From NCBI GenBank assembly GCA_036506155.1, contig DASXSF010000081.1:1-64000 (forward strand): a DNA stretch of 64,000 nucleotides, given 5' to 3'. Source of the DNA: DASXRA01 sp036506155. GTDB taxonomy: Bacteria; Actinomycetota; Actinomycetes; Mycobacteriales; Jatrophihabitantaceae. This document shows positions 7,929 through 14,548 of the stretch, piece after piece; the stretch's first letter is position 1, and every line of letters starts with the position of its first letter. Position numbers and translations under genes: made by a program. Under the pieces are notes generated by a model, which worked only from the letters and a program-made list of their open reading frames with translations, had not been told where the DNA came from and did not search any database.

Positions 7929-9479
7929 TCAGGCCGGGACGAGCTCGGCCTGGGCAGGCACGGTCTCGGCGGCCGCTCGGTGGCCGCGTCCGGGCAGGAG
8001 CAGAGCGCCCGCTGCGCCGGCCAGGCCGATGCCGAAGGCGACCAGACTCGCCGTGTGGAATCCGGTCATGAACGAGGCCTGCACGCCGTCCAGCAGTCGC
8101 TGTTGTGCGGCGCCGGGCGCGTGGCCGACAGTGGTCAGGGCCGCGGCCACGGAGTTCTGCGCGGCCGAGACAGTGTGGCTCGGCAGCTCGTGGAACGCTG
8201 TCGTGCTCAGGTGGTTGGCGTAGAGGCTGGTGAAGATGCTGCCCAGCACGGCTACGCCGAGCGTCCCGCCGGCTTCACGCGTCGCGTCGTTCACCGCGGA
8301 CCCGACGCCTGCCTTGGCGGGCGGCAGCACGCTCAGGATCGACTCCGTCGCCGGTGCGCTCGTGAGTCCGAGGCCCAGTCCGATCAGCACCATCTGGCCG
8401 ACGATGCGGTCGTAGGGCATGAACGTCGACGACAGTGCGATCCACCCGAACGCCGAACTCAACAGGACCAGCCCGCTGGAAACGACGGCGCGGGTACCGA
8501 TGCGGCTTGCCAGGGCGACGCCGCCCACCGAGCCGATCGCGATGGTGATCGCCACCGGTAGAATCCGCACCCCGGTCGACAGCGTGCCGAAGCCGCGCAT
8601 GAACTGGAAGTACTGCGTCACCAGGAAGATGAATCCGAACAGGGCGAAGAACGCGAGCGTCACCGACGCACTGGCGGCCGAGAAGGCCGGCGTGCGGAAC
8701 AGCGTCACGTCGATCATCGGGCGGGCGCGGCGACGTTCGACCGCGACGAAGCTCGCGACCAGCAAGGCCGCGCCGGCGAATCCACCCAGGGTCGCCGGGC
8801 TGGTCCAGCCGCGCGACGGAGCCTCGATGATCGTGTAGACGAGCAGGCCGATCGCCGCGGACGACAGGATCAGTCCGGGCACGTCGAGGCGAGCCTCGCC
8901 GGGGTTGCTGGACTCGGGCACCCACAGCCAGGTGGCCGCCAGCGCAACGAGTGCGACGGGCACGAGTGCGACGAAGACCGACGGCCACCCAAAGTGCGCG
9001 AGTAGCAGTCCGCCGGTAACCGGTCCGATGGCGACCCCGAGGCCGGTCACAGCGCCCCACAGCCCGATCGCCTTCGCACGCTCACCGCGCTCCGGGAACG
9101 CGTTGGTAATGATGGAAAGCGTCGTCGGGAAGATGACTGCCGCGCTCGCGCCCATGACAAACCGGACCGCCACCAGAGCGGATGCCGAGGTCATGACCGC
9201 ACCGATGCCGCTCGCGAGCGCGAATCCGGCCAGCCCGACCAGTAACGCCGGCCGACGGCCGAACCGGTCACCCAGTGAGCCGGCGGTCAGGACGAGCGCG
9301 GCGAACGCGAGGTTGTAGCCGTCGACGATCCACTGCAGGTCGCGGGTCGTCGCGCCGAGTTGGCGGCCCAGGTCGGGGAGAGCGACGTTCACGATCGTGG
9401 TGTCCAGGTTGATGGCGAAGGCCGCCAAGCACACGGTTGCCAGGATCAGCAACTGCCGGCGACGGGTCAGATCAGTCAT
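7929..9479 (-). CDS. MFS drug-type efflux transporter, DHA2 (14-helix) family
   Basis: The 516-residue protein has about 14 hydrophobic helices. Motif A appears as GSLGDRFGRRPALLVG between helices 2 and 3, and an antiporter-type Gly/Pro motif as GLWGAVTGLGVAIGPVTGG in helix 5. These features define proton-driven multidrug exporters of the EmrB/QacA type. The start at 9479 is preferred because GGAG lies six bases upstream; longer starts would run into the TetR gene. It diverges from the TetR gene at 9554 with palindromic sites between, the usual layout of a repressor-controlled exporter. Confidence 0.9.
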   Translation of the reverse strand: MTDLTRRRQLLILATVCLAAFAINLDTTIVNVALPDLGRQLGATTRDLQWIVDGYNLAFAALVLTAGSLGDRFGRRPALLVGLAGFALASGIGAVMTSASALVAVRFVMGASAAVIFPTTLSIITNAFPERGERAKAIGLWGAVTGLGVAIGPVTGGLLLAHFGWPSVFVALVPVALVALAATWLWVPESSNPGEARLDVPGLILSSAAIGLLVYTIIEAPSRGWTSPATLGGFAGAALLVASFVAVERRRARPMIDVTLFRTPAFSAASASVTLAFFALFGFIFLVTQYFQFMRGFGTLSTGVRILPVAITIAIGSVGGVALASRIGTRAVVSSGLVLLSSAFGWIALSSTFMPYDRIVGQMVLIGLGLGLTSAPATESILSVLPPAKAGVGSAVNDATREAGGTLGVAVLGSIFTSLYANHLSTTAFHELPSHTVSAAQNSVAAALTTVGHAPGAAQQRLLDGVQASFMTGFHTASLVAFGIGLAGAAGALLLPGRGHRAAAETVPAQAELVPA

Positions 9480-9499
9480 GAGAAGCTCCAGGCCGTGTG

Positions 9500-9553
9500 A
9501 TGTTGACGCTGACAACATTGACGAGACTGCCACACCGTGTGGACACTGTCAAC
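9500..9553. promoter_or_regulatory. TetR operator region between exporter and repressor
   Basis: Three palindromes fill the 74-base divergent spacer: ATGTTG-ACGCTGA-CAACAT (9500-9518), CCACAC-C-GTGTGG (9530-9542) and the near-perfect GTGGACA-C-TGTCAAC (9539-9553). The last ends directly at the TetR start codon, so the TetR message is probably leaderless or nearly so. Binding there would block both promoters. Confidence 0.65.
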
Positions 9554-10210
9554 ATGGTTAGTGAGAATCGCACTGACGAAGGGCGGGGCTACCACCACGG
9601 GAACCTGCGCGAGGCACTCGTGGAGGCCGGCGTCGAACTTGCCCGCACCGGCGGCCCCGGCGCAGTGCTGCTGCGCGCCGCCTCCCGTCAAGCCGGTGTC
9701 TCGCACAACGCCGCGTACCGGCACTTCGCCAACCAGGAGGACCTGGTTGCCGCCGTTGCACAGCAGTGCATGATCCGGCTGGGTCAGCTGATGATCGAAC
9801 GTTCGAATCAGGTCACCGCGCGAAGCCCGGTCCGCCGGGCTCGCGCACGACTCGACGCGATCGGACGTGCGTACATCGACTTCGCCCGCACCGAGCCGGG
9901 CTGGTTCCGCACGGCGTTCAGTTCGGCGCGACCTCATCCTGCGGACGGATCGGCGCCTGAGCCACCCGGTGCGGGCCCCGCGGAGGAGACCGCCAACCCC
10001 TACCGTTTGCTCAGTGCGCGACTCGACGAACTCGTCGCCGTGGGCGCGCTGACGCCGCAACGCCGTCGCGGAGCCGAGTACGCCGCCTGGTCCGCCGTCC
10101 ACGGCCTGTCCAGCCTGCTGCTCGACGGACCATTGCAGGACCTGCCGGAACCCGAGATCGAGTACGCCATCGACACCGTCCTTGCGGTGATCAACCGCGG
10201 ACTCCAGTGA
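9554..10210 (+). CDS. TetR-family transcriptional repressor
   Basis: The 218-residue protein has an N-terminal helix-turn-helix (LLRAASRQAGVSHNAAYRHF) and an all-helical ligand-binding domain with a WHG-type C-terminal part (AAWSAVHGLSSLLLDGPL). It is the likely repressor of the divergent exporter/carbonic anhydrase unit. ATG 9554 is chosen because upstream in-frame starts would place the operators inside the gene. No Shine-Dalgarno sequence precedes it. The inducer is unknown. Confidence 0.88.
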   Translation: MVSENRTDEGRGYHHGNLREALVEAGVELARTGGPGAVLLRAASRQAGVSHNAAYRHFANQEDLVAAVAQQCMIRLGQLMIERSNQVTARSPVRRARARLDAIGRAYIDFARTEPGWFRTAFSSARPHPADGSAPEPPGAGPAEETANPYRLLSARLDELVAVGALTPQRRRGAEYAAWSAVHGLSSLLLDGPLQDLPEPEIEYAIDTVLAVINRGLQ

Positions 10211-10220
10211 CGTGCCCGAG

Positions 10221-11264
10221 TTAGATCGTGAAGGCCAGGCCGATGGCGAAGGCGATGTAAAAGCCCGCGGCCGCCGTGAGCCGAGCCGCGGTGAGGCGGC
10301 TGGTCCGCAGCAGCCAGAGCAGGTAGCCGATGGCCGCAGCCGTGGCGAGGCCGGCGAGGATGACTGCGGCGTCGAACTTCCACGGGGTGAACAGGATGCC
10401 GATGCCGGAGGGCACCGTGGCCTGAATCATCATGGCGCCGGAAATATTGGCCAGTGCTAGGTGCACCTTGCCCTGGCGGACCCAGATGATCGCGTTGAGG
10501 ACCTCAGGCAGCTCGGTGGCGATGGGCGAGAGCAACAACGCGACCACGGCGGCTGGCAGCCCCAGCGCGGGGCCTGCCCATTCGAGCTGGCGAACGAACA
10601 GCTGCGAGGCACCGAAGATGAGCGCCAGAGTGACGAGGGTCTGTGCGATAACCGCCCGCCGCGCCGGGGTCGCACGACGTCGCTGCAGTTTGAGCGGTTC
10701 CAGGTCGGCGCTGCTCGCGACTTCCCCCTCGGCGTGCACCTCGCGCCAGAAATACACGCCGTAGGTGGCGAAGAACAGCAGCCCGAGCCACGGCTTGATC
10801 GCGAACGCGATCAGGCCGAGGGCTACCTTCACGGCGAAGATGATCAGAAACCAGGTCTGGTCCTTGGCGAGTCTGGCGGTCTCGCTGCGCGGCAACACAG
10901 CTGACCCCGGCCCGGCCTCGGCACCGGTGCTTGGTCCCACCCCGGCCGCGACGCGGGCTGGTGCGCGGCTGCGGAGCAGCAGTGCGGCGCCGGTGACGCC
11001 ATAGGCGACGGTGCCGACGACAAGGGGTCCGCCCATGGCGGCGCCGACCCCGATGTCGGCACCCTGCCGGTGGCTGCCGAGGGTCACCGCGACGAGTGTG
11101 ACGATGCTCTCCGGGAGAGCGGTGCCCACGGCGGCGAGGATCGTGCCGACGGCCACCGCGCCTACGCGCAGGTGGGCGCCGAGCCACTCGATTGCGTTGA
11201 CGAACCACTCGCAGGCGAGGTAAATGACCACGGCGCACGCGAGCAGCACAGCGACGTGGACCAT
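10221..11264 (-). CDS. Ca2+/cation antiporter (CaCA family, YrbG-like)
   Basis: The 347-residue membrane protein has the two inverted alpha-repeats of cation/Ca2+ exchangers: GTALPESIVTLVA in the first half and SPIATELPEVLNAI in the second, each with the acidic ion-binding residue. About ten helices are visible, split by a hydrophilic loop (about residues 130-165). It should exchange a divalent cation for H+ or Na+. The start ATG 11264 follows GGAAGGA. The leader carries a yybP-ykoY type Mn2+ riboswitch and a hairpin over the ribosome binding site, so manganese export or homeostasis is a reasonable inference. It is convergent with the TetR gene. Confidence 0.88.
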   Translation of the reverse strand: MVHVAVLLACAVVIYLACEWFVNAIEWLGAHLRVGAVAVGTILAAVGTALPESIVTLVAVTLGSHRQGADIGVGAAMGGPLVVGTVAYGVTGAALLLRSRAPARVAAGVGPSTGAEAGPGSAVLPRSETARLAKDQTWFLIIFAVKVALGLIAFAIKPWLGLLFFATYGVYFWREVHAEGEVASSADLEPLKLQRRRATPARRAVIAQTLVTLALIFGASQLFVRQLEWAGPALGLPAAVVALLLSPIATELPEVLNAIIWVRQGKVHLALANISGAMMIQATVPSGIGILFTPWKFDAAVILAGLATAAAIGYLLWLLRTSRLTAARLTAAAGFYIAFAIGLAFTI

Positions 11265-11270
11265 TCGGGA

Positions 11271-11296
11271 TTCCTTCCCGCCACCGCGGGAAGGAA
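11271..11296 (-). promoter_or_regulatory. Perfect hairpin sequestering the antiporter ribosome binding site
   Basis: On the minus strand TTCCTTCCCGC pairs with GCGGGAAGGAA around a GGTG loop (11 bp, no mismatch). The 3' arm contains the GGAAGGA that precedes the antiporter start at 11264 by six bases. Folding would block translation. The hairpin is the probable expression platform of the riboswitch 50 bases upstream. Confidence 0.75.
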
Positions 11297-11344
11297 GGAG
11301 GCGACCGTCCGACCCGCGACAGCGACGAGCACTGTCAATGGATC

Positions 11345-11440
11345 GAAGGTCTCGCCCACCCGCAACTGACTGCGGGCCCGGAAGCCGGGACCGGCCGGTC
11401 CCAGCATGTCGACTCACCGGTGGGAGGGCTACTCCCCTTC
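11345..11440 (-). promoter_or_regulatory. yybP-ykoY (Mn2+-sensing) riboswitch aptamer
   Basis: The minus strand begins GAAGGGGAGTAGCC, contains CCCGGCTTCC, and ends GGGCGAGACCTTC. These match the conserved blocks of the yybP-ykoY class as I know them (GGGGAGUAGC, CCGGCUU, GCAAGACCUU). The outer GAAGG/CCTTC ends pair as P1, and GCCC/GGGC as the next helix. Internal hairpins GGGACC..GGTCCC and CCCGCA-GTCAGT-TGCGGG are present. This class binds Mn2+ and switches on cation exporters, TerC, UPF0016 and related genes. It starts about 20 bases after the response regulator stop, with a possible -10 TATCCT (11456-11451) just before it. Confidence 0.88.
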
Positions 11441-11461
11441 AACAAAGACAAGGATACCGGA

Positions 11462-12085
11462 CTAGAGAGCCTGGTCCGTGAGGTGGTCGCGGGCCCAGAG
11501 GGCAGCGCTGGTGCGGTCCGTGACGCCGATGCGCCGGTAGATGTTGCTGAGATGCACCTTGACGGTCCGCTCGGTGATGCCGAGCGCACGCCCGATCTGC
11601 TTGTTGGCAAGTCCCTTGCTGGCAAGGCGCAAGACCTGCCGTTCCCGGTCGCTGAGCTGTTCGGCGGGAGCAGCGCCGGTCGGTAGCAGGGCGGTCGCAA
11701 CGCGTGGGTCGAGCGGTGCGTGCCCGTCGGCAGCGGCACGGACGGCGCTTCGCAACTCGTCCGGCGTGCAGTCTTTGAGCACGTACCCGGTGGCGCCAGC
11801 CGTGATCGCATCGCGGACGCGCCCCTGGTCGGCGAAGGACGAGAGCACCACCACCCGGGTTTCCGGATGGCGGCTGCGGACGGCTCGGGTCGCGCTCACA
11901 CCGTCCATGACCGGCATCGACAGGTCCATCAGCACGACGTCCGGACGGGTCGACGCGACGAGGGACAATGCCTCGGTGCCGTCGGCGGCCTCGCCGACGA
12001 CCTCCATGTCCGCCGCGGTGCTGAGCAGCGAGATCAACCCGGTCCGGACGAGGCCGTGGTCGTCGGCGAGCAGCACGCGAATCAT
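11462..12085 (-). CDS. NarL/LuxR-family response regulator
   Basis: The 207-residue protein has a receiver domain with the acidic pair Asp8-Asp9, phospho-acceptor Asp54 (VVLMDLSMP) and Lys in YVLKD. A LuxR-type helix-turn-helix follows (LSDRERQVLRLASKGLANKQ, then TVKVHLSNIYRRIGV). Its ATG overlaps the TGA of the histidine kinase gene (ATGA), so the two are translationally coupled partners. The palindromic CCATCG sites upstream of the operon (13912-14007) are candidate targets. Confidence 0.93.
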   Translation of the reverse strand: MIRVLLADDHGLVRTGLISLLSTAADMEVVGEAADGTEALSLVASTRPDVVLMDLSMPVMDGVSATRAVRSRHPETRVVVLSSFADQGRVRDAITAGATGYVLKDCTPDELRSAVRAAADGHAPLDPRVATALLPTGAAPAEQLSDRERQVLRLASKGLANKQIGRALGITERTVKVHLSNIYRRIGVTDRTSAALWARDHLTDQAL

Positions 12086-13503
12086 CGGGTCGGGACCTCC
12101 ATACGCCATACGGTGCCGTTCCCCGGAGACGTGCGCAGGTCCAGGCGGGCGCCGATGTCGGCTGCGATGTCGGACATCAGGGTTATGCCGAGGTGCTTGT
12201 CCGGACGGTGGTCGGCGCGGAAGCCGCGGCCGTTGTCGCTGAGCTCCACGGTGACACTGCCTCCGGGCAAGGTGCCGACGGTCAGCGTCGCGTTGGAGGC
12301 GGCGGCGTGCTTGACGGTGTTGCGGAGTGCTTCCTGGGCGAAGCGGAAGACGGCCTGCTGCTGGTCCGCATCGAGCCGGGCGACGGCAGCGTCGTCGACC
12401 TGCACATCGACCGTGACCGACCGGCCGGCAACTGCGGTGACCATGTCCCGGAGGGCGGCCGCTAGACCCGCGCTGCGCAGACTCGGCGGGTAGATGTCGA
12501 CGACGAGGGAGCGCAGCCCGGTCATGCCGGTGCGGACCGTCCCAGCCGCGGCGTGCAAGTCGTCCGAGAGCGCATGCTCGCCTCGTGTTGCCGCCGCCTC
12601 GGCGGCACCGGCCACCGCGAACGAGGCCGCGGCGAGTTGCTGGACCGGACCGTCGTGCAGGGCGGCGGCGATCCGGTGGCGCTCCTCGTGCGACGCGTCC
12701 AGAGCGCGTCGCATCATGGCCTCCCGCTGGGCCTGGGCCCGGCGGGTGCGGCGGAGCAGTGCCGCGACGATCGGAACGAGCAGCGCGAACACCGCCGCGA
12801 CGCTGCTCAGCGTGACCCCGAGGAAGCCACGCCACAACTGCGAGCTGCGCGCGGTGACAATGCCGTACGGGTAGTAGGCCTCGAAAAGCAACGGGTGCCC
12901 GTCCGGCGTCCAGACCGGACGGTAGACCTCCAGCAGCTTGCCCCGGCTGCGCTCGAAGGCGTTCTCGGGCCGGCTCACGTCGCTGACCTCCGCCGTGGTC
13001 TGCGGTGCGCTGAGCGCCGCCCGCGCGCTCTCGTCCAGGGGGAAGGTGCGGGCGACGAGCCGCGGCTCGTCCGAGTAGAGGATCGTGCCGCGCGGCGACC
13101 ACAGCTTCACCCGGACCAGTGACGTGGCTCGGATCACCGTGCCGAGTGCAGCAGCCGCTCGCGGGTCGCCAGCCATGCGATCGGTAAGCGCCGGCTGGAC
13201 GACGCTCTCGGCGAGCATGTCGGTCTGCTGCGCCACGTCGTGAACCGACTGCCGCTCCGCGATGCGACGGCTGAGGGCAGCCCCGATAAGAGCCACCAGC
13301 ACCCCGACCGCAACCGCGGCGGCGGACAGCTGGAGAACGAGGCGCCGCATGTCAACCGGGCGCTCCGCGGCGGTGGGGGCATCTGCCGTTGCCGGTACGA
13401 CCGTGACCCAGCCGACCGGGGCCGGGTCGACTGGGTCACGGTCTTCTCCGGCGAGCGGCTGCGGGGAGTCAGCCGGCTCGCGGATCCTGGCGGCACGAAT
13501 CAT
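12082..13503 (-). CDS. Sensor histidine kinase (NarL-type, HisKA_3)
   Basis: The 473-residue kinase has two transmembrane helices (about 54-78 and 224-250) enclosing an extracellular sensor of about 145 residues. The HisKA_3 dimerisation segment carries the phospho-acceptor His283 in EERHRIAAALHDGPVQQ. The ATPase domain shows an N box (FAQEALRNTVKHA), DNGRGF and GITLMSD. A long, Pro/Asp-rich cytoplasmic N-terminus precedes helix 1; Met52 is an alternative start. It lies three bases after the secreted repeat-protein gene and overlaps its response regulator. The external loop suggests it reads an extracytoplasmic cue. Confidence 0.92.
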   Translation of the reverse strand: MIRAARIREPADSPQPLAGEDRDPVDPAPVGWVTVVPATADAPTAAERPVDMRRLVLQLSAAAVAVGVLVALIGAALSRRIAERQSVHDVAQQTDMLAESVVQPALTDRMAGDPRAAAALGTVIRATSLVRVKLWSPRGTILYSDEPRLVARTFPLDESARAALSAPQTTAEVSDVSRPENAFERSRGKLLEVYRPVWTPDGHPLLFEAYYPYGIVTARSSQLWRGFLGVTLSSVAAVFALLVPIVAALLRRTRRAQAQREAMMRRALDASHEERHRIAAALHDGPVQQLAAASFAVAGAAEAAATRGEHALSDDLHAAAGTVRTGMTGLRSLVVDIYPPSLRSAGLAAALRDMVTAVAGRSVTVDVQVDDAAVARLDADQQQAVFRFAQEALRNTVKHAAASNATLTVGTLPGGSVTVELSDNGRGFRADHRPDKHLGITLMSDIAADIGARLDLRTSPGNGTVWRMEVPTR

Positions 13504-13506
13504 CGG

Positions 13507-13845
13507 CTACCGGCCTCGTCCTGGGCCGGTGCCACCGCGATGGCCGCCGCTATCATCGCCGGGTTCCGGCGCGTGCGTCCCGGCACCACCCCGGTCGTCG
13601 CCAGGTTCCGGCGCGCTGGTGCCGGCACCGCCTCGGTCGTCGCCCGGCTCGGACTCCCGAGCTGTGGGGGGCGTGCTGCGTACCGCCCGTCCGTGGTCGT
13701 CGAACTCCACGAGCTGCGCCTGCGAGGGCGGGCGAACCGGGAGCTTGTGGCTGAACGACGGGTTGCCGGCCAGACCGGCCACCGCGGGGATGCCCGCTGC
13801 GGCGATCGCTGCCGCGGCGGCCGAGTAGATCAATAGGCGCTTCAT
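13507..13845 (-). CDS. Secreted Gly/Asp/Pro-rich tandem-repeat protein in a two-component operon
   Basis: The 112-residue product starts with an Ala-rich signal peptide (about 1-26). The mature part has a short ordered segment (QAQLVEFDDHGRAV), then about three copies of a 14-residue unit EPGDDRGGAGTSAP at residues 66-79, 80-93 and 94-106, ending in a Gly/Arg tail. The DNA repeats in step (42 bases). The stop is three bases before the histidine kinase start, so it is the first gene of that operon. The low-complexity acidic repeats could bind cations or the cell wall. I recognise no family, and whether it modulates the sensor is speculation. Confidence 0.7.
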   Translation of the reverse strand: MKRLLIYSAAAAAIAAAGIPAVAGLAGNPSFSHKLPVRPPSQAQLVEFDDHGRAVRSTPPTARESEPGDDRGGAGTSAPEPGDDRGGAGTHAPEPGDDSGGHRGGTGPGRGR

Positions 13846-13911
13846 TTCCTGGCTCCTGTGCGAATCGGGACATCGGACGTGTCAGTTGTGCCGCACAGGT
13901 GGTCGCAGTCG

Positions 13912-14007
13912 CCATCGGACGATGGGACTAGTACGTGCCCCGCTACCGGTCGGAGTCTCATCACCAGGTACTACGACGATTGCCCGATGGTGGCTCAACC
14001 ATCGGGC
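13912..14007. promoter_or_regulatory. Two palindromic sites built from CCATCG in a divergent promoter
   Basis: Site one is CCATCG-GA-CGATGG (13912-13925). Site two is GCCCGATGGT-GGCTCA-ACCATCGGGC (13982-14007), perfect over 10 bases per arm. Both contain the hexamer CCATCG in opposite orientations. They lie between the secreted repeat protein/two-component operon and the divergent secreted protein at 14058, a natural place for the response regulator to act. Confidence 0.5.
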
Positions 14008-14013
14008 CGCGCA

Positions 14014-14049
14014 CCCTTCGATCCGTCCGTACCGCACCGAGTCGAAGGG
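14014..14049 (+). promoter_or_regulatory. Leader hairpin covering the ribosome binding site of the 14058 gene
   Basis: CCCTTCGA (14014-14021) is perfectly complementary to TCGAAGGG (14042-14049), with a 20-base loop. The 3' arm includes the AAGGGG that serves as ribosome binding site for the ATG at 14058. It could limit translation, but the long loop makes this weaker than the hairpin at 11271. Confidence 0.4.
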
Positions 14050-14057
14050 GATCAATC

Positions 14058-14456
14058 ATGACACGCACGACCAGGCACGCAGGCGTACTCGGGCTCCTGA
14101 TGGCTGTGGCGGCAGCACCCATGCTGATCGCGACACCTGCCGGAGCCAAGGGCGGCAGCCCGACCGTCGAAGCTCGCGGCAGCTGCGTCGGCGGCGGCAG
14201 CTGGAAGCTTTCGGCCAAGCACGACGACCGCCGCATCGAGGTCGAATACGAGGTCGACACCAATCGGCCCGGTCAGCTCTGGCACGTCGTCCTCACCGAC
14301 AACGCCGTTCGGATCTTCGCCGGTCAACGACGCACGGTGGCGCCGAGCGGCTCGTTCACGGTCAGCGTTCGGCCGCCCGACCGTCCGGGCATCGACACCA
14401 TCCGGGCCCACGCCACCCTGGGCGCCCGTAGCTGCGGCGGCACTGTTCGCCTGTAG
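14058..14456 (+). CDS. Small secreted protein of unknown function
   Basis: The 132-residue product has a clear signal peptide (about 1-30, TPAGA before the mature part). The mature domain of about 100 residues is strand-rich (RIEVEYEVDTNRPGQLWHVV, FTVSVRPPDRPG). It has two cysteines, Cys43 and Cys126, near its ends that could form a disulphide. The start follows AAGGGG by seven bases. I recognise no named family; the pattern resembles small extracellular beta-sandwich proteins of actinobacteria. It shares a divergent control region with the two-component operon. Confidence 0.75.
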   Translation: MTRTTRHAGVLGLLMAVAAAPMLIATPAGAKGGSPTVEARGSCVGGGSWKLSAKHDDRRIEVEYEVDTNRPGQLWHVVLTDNAVRIFAGQRRTVAPSGSFTVSVRPPDRPGIDTIRAHATLGARSCGGTVRL

Positions 14457-14469
14457 CAGCGGGCAGACG

Positions 14470-14538
14470 CCGGGCCAGCTCAGGCCCGGTATGGGGGCGG
14501 GCCCCGGCCACGTCGCAAGGGACGCGGCGGGGGCCCGC
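14470..14538. terminator. Two strong hairpins between convergent genes
   Basis: CCGGGCC-AGCTCA-GGCCCGG (14470-14489) is followed by GCGGGCCCC / GGGGCCCGC (14497-14505 and 14530-14538), whose loop contains an inner CGTC/GACG stem. They fill the 92-base space between the secreted protein gene and the convergent GH3 gene and should terminate both. Confidence 0.75.
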
Positions 14539-14548
14539 GGTCAGTCGA

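Noticed and set aside
11462..13102. A 546-codon minus-strand frame ending in the response regulator
   Set aside because: The part before 12085 is the shadow of the histidine kinase in another frame; the regulator starts at ATG 12085 with GGAGGT upstream and an ATGA overlap.
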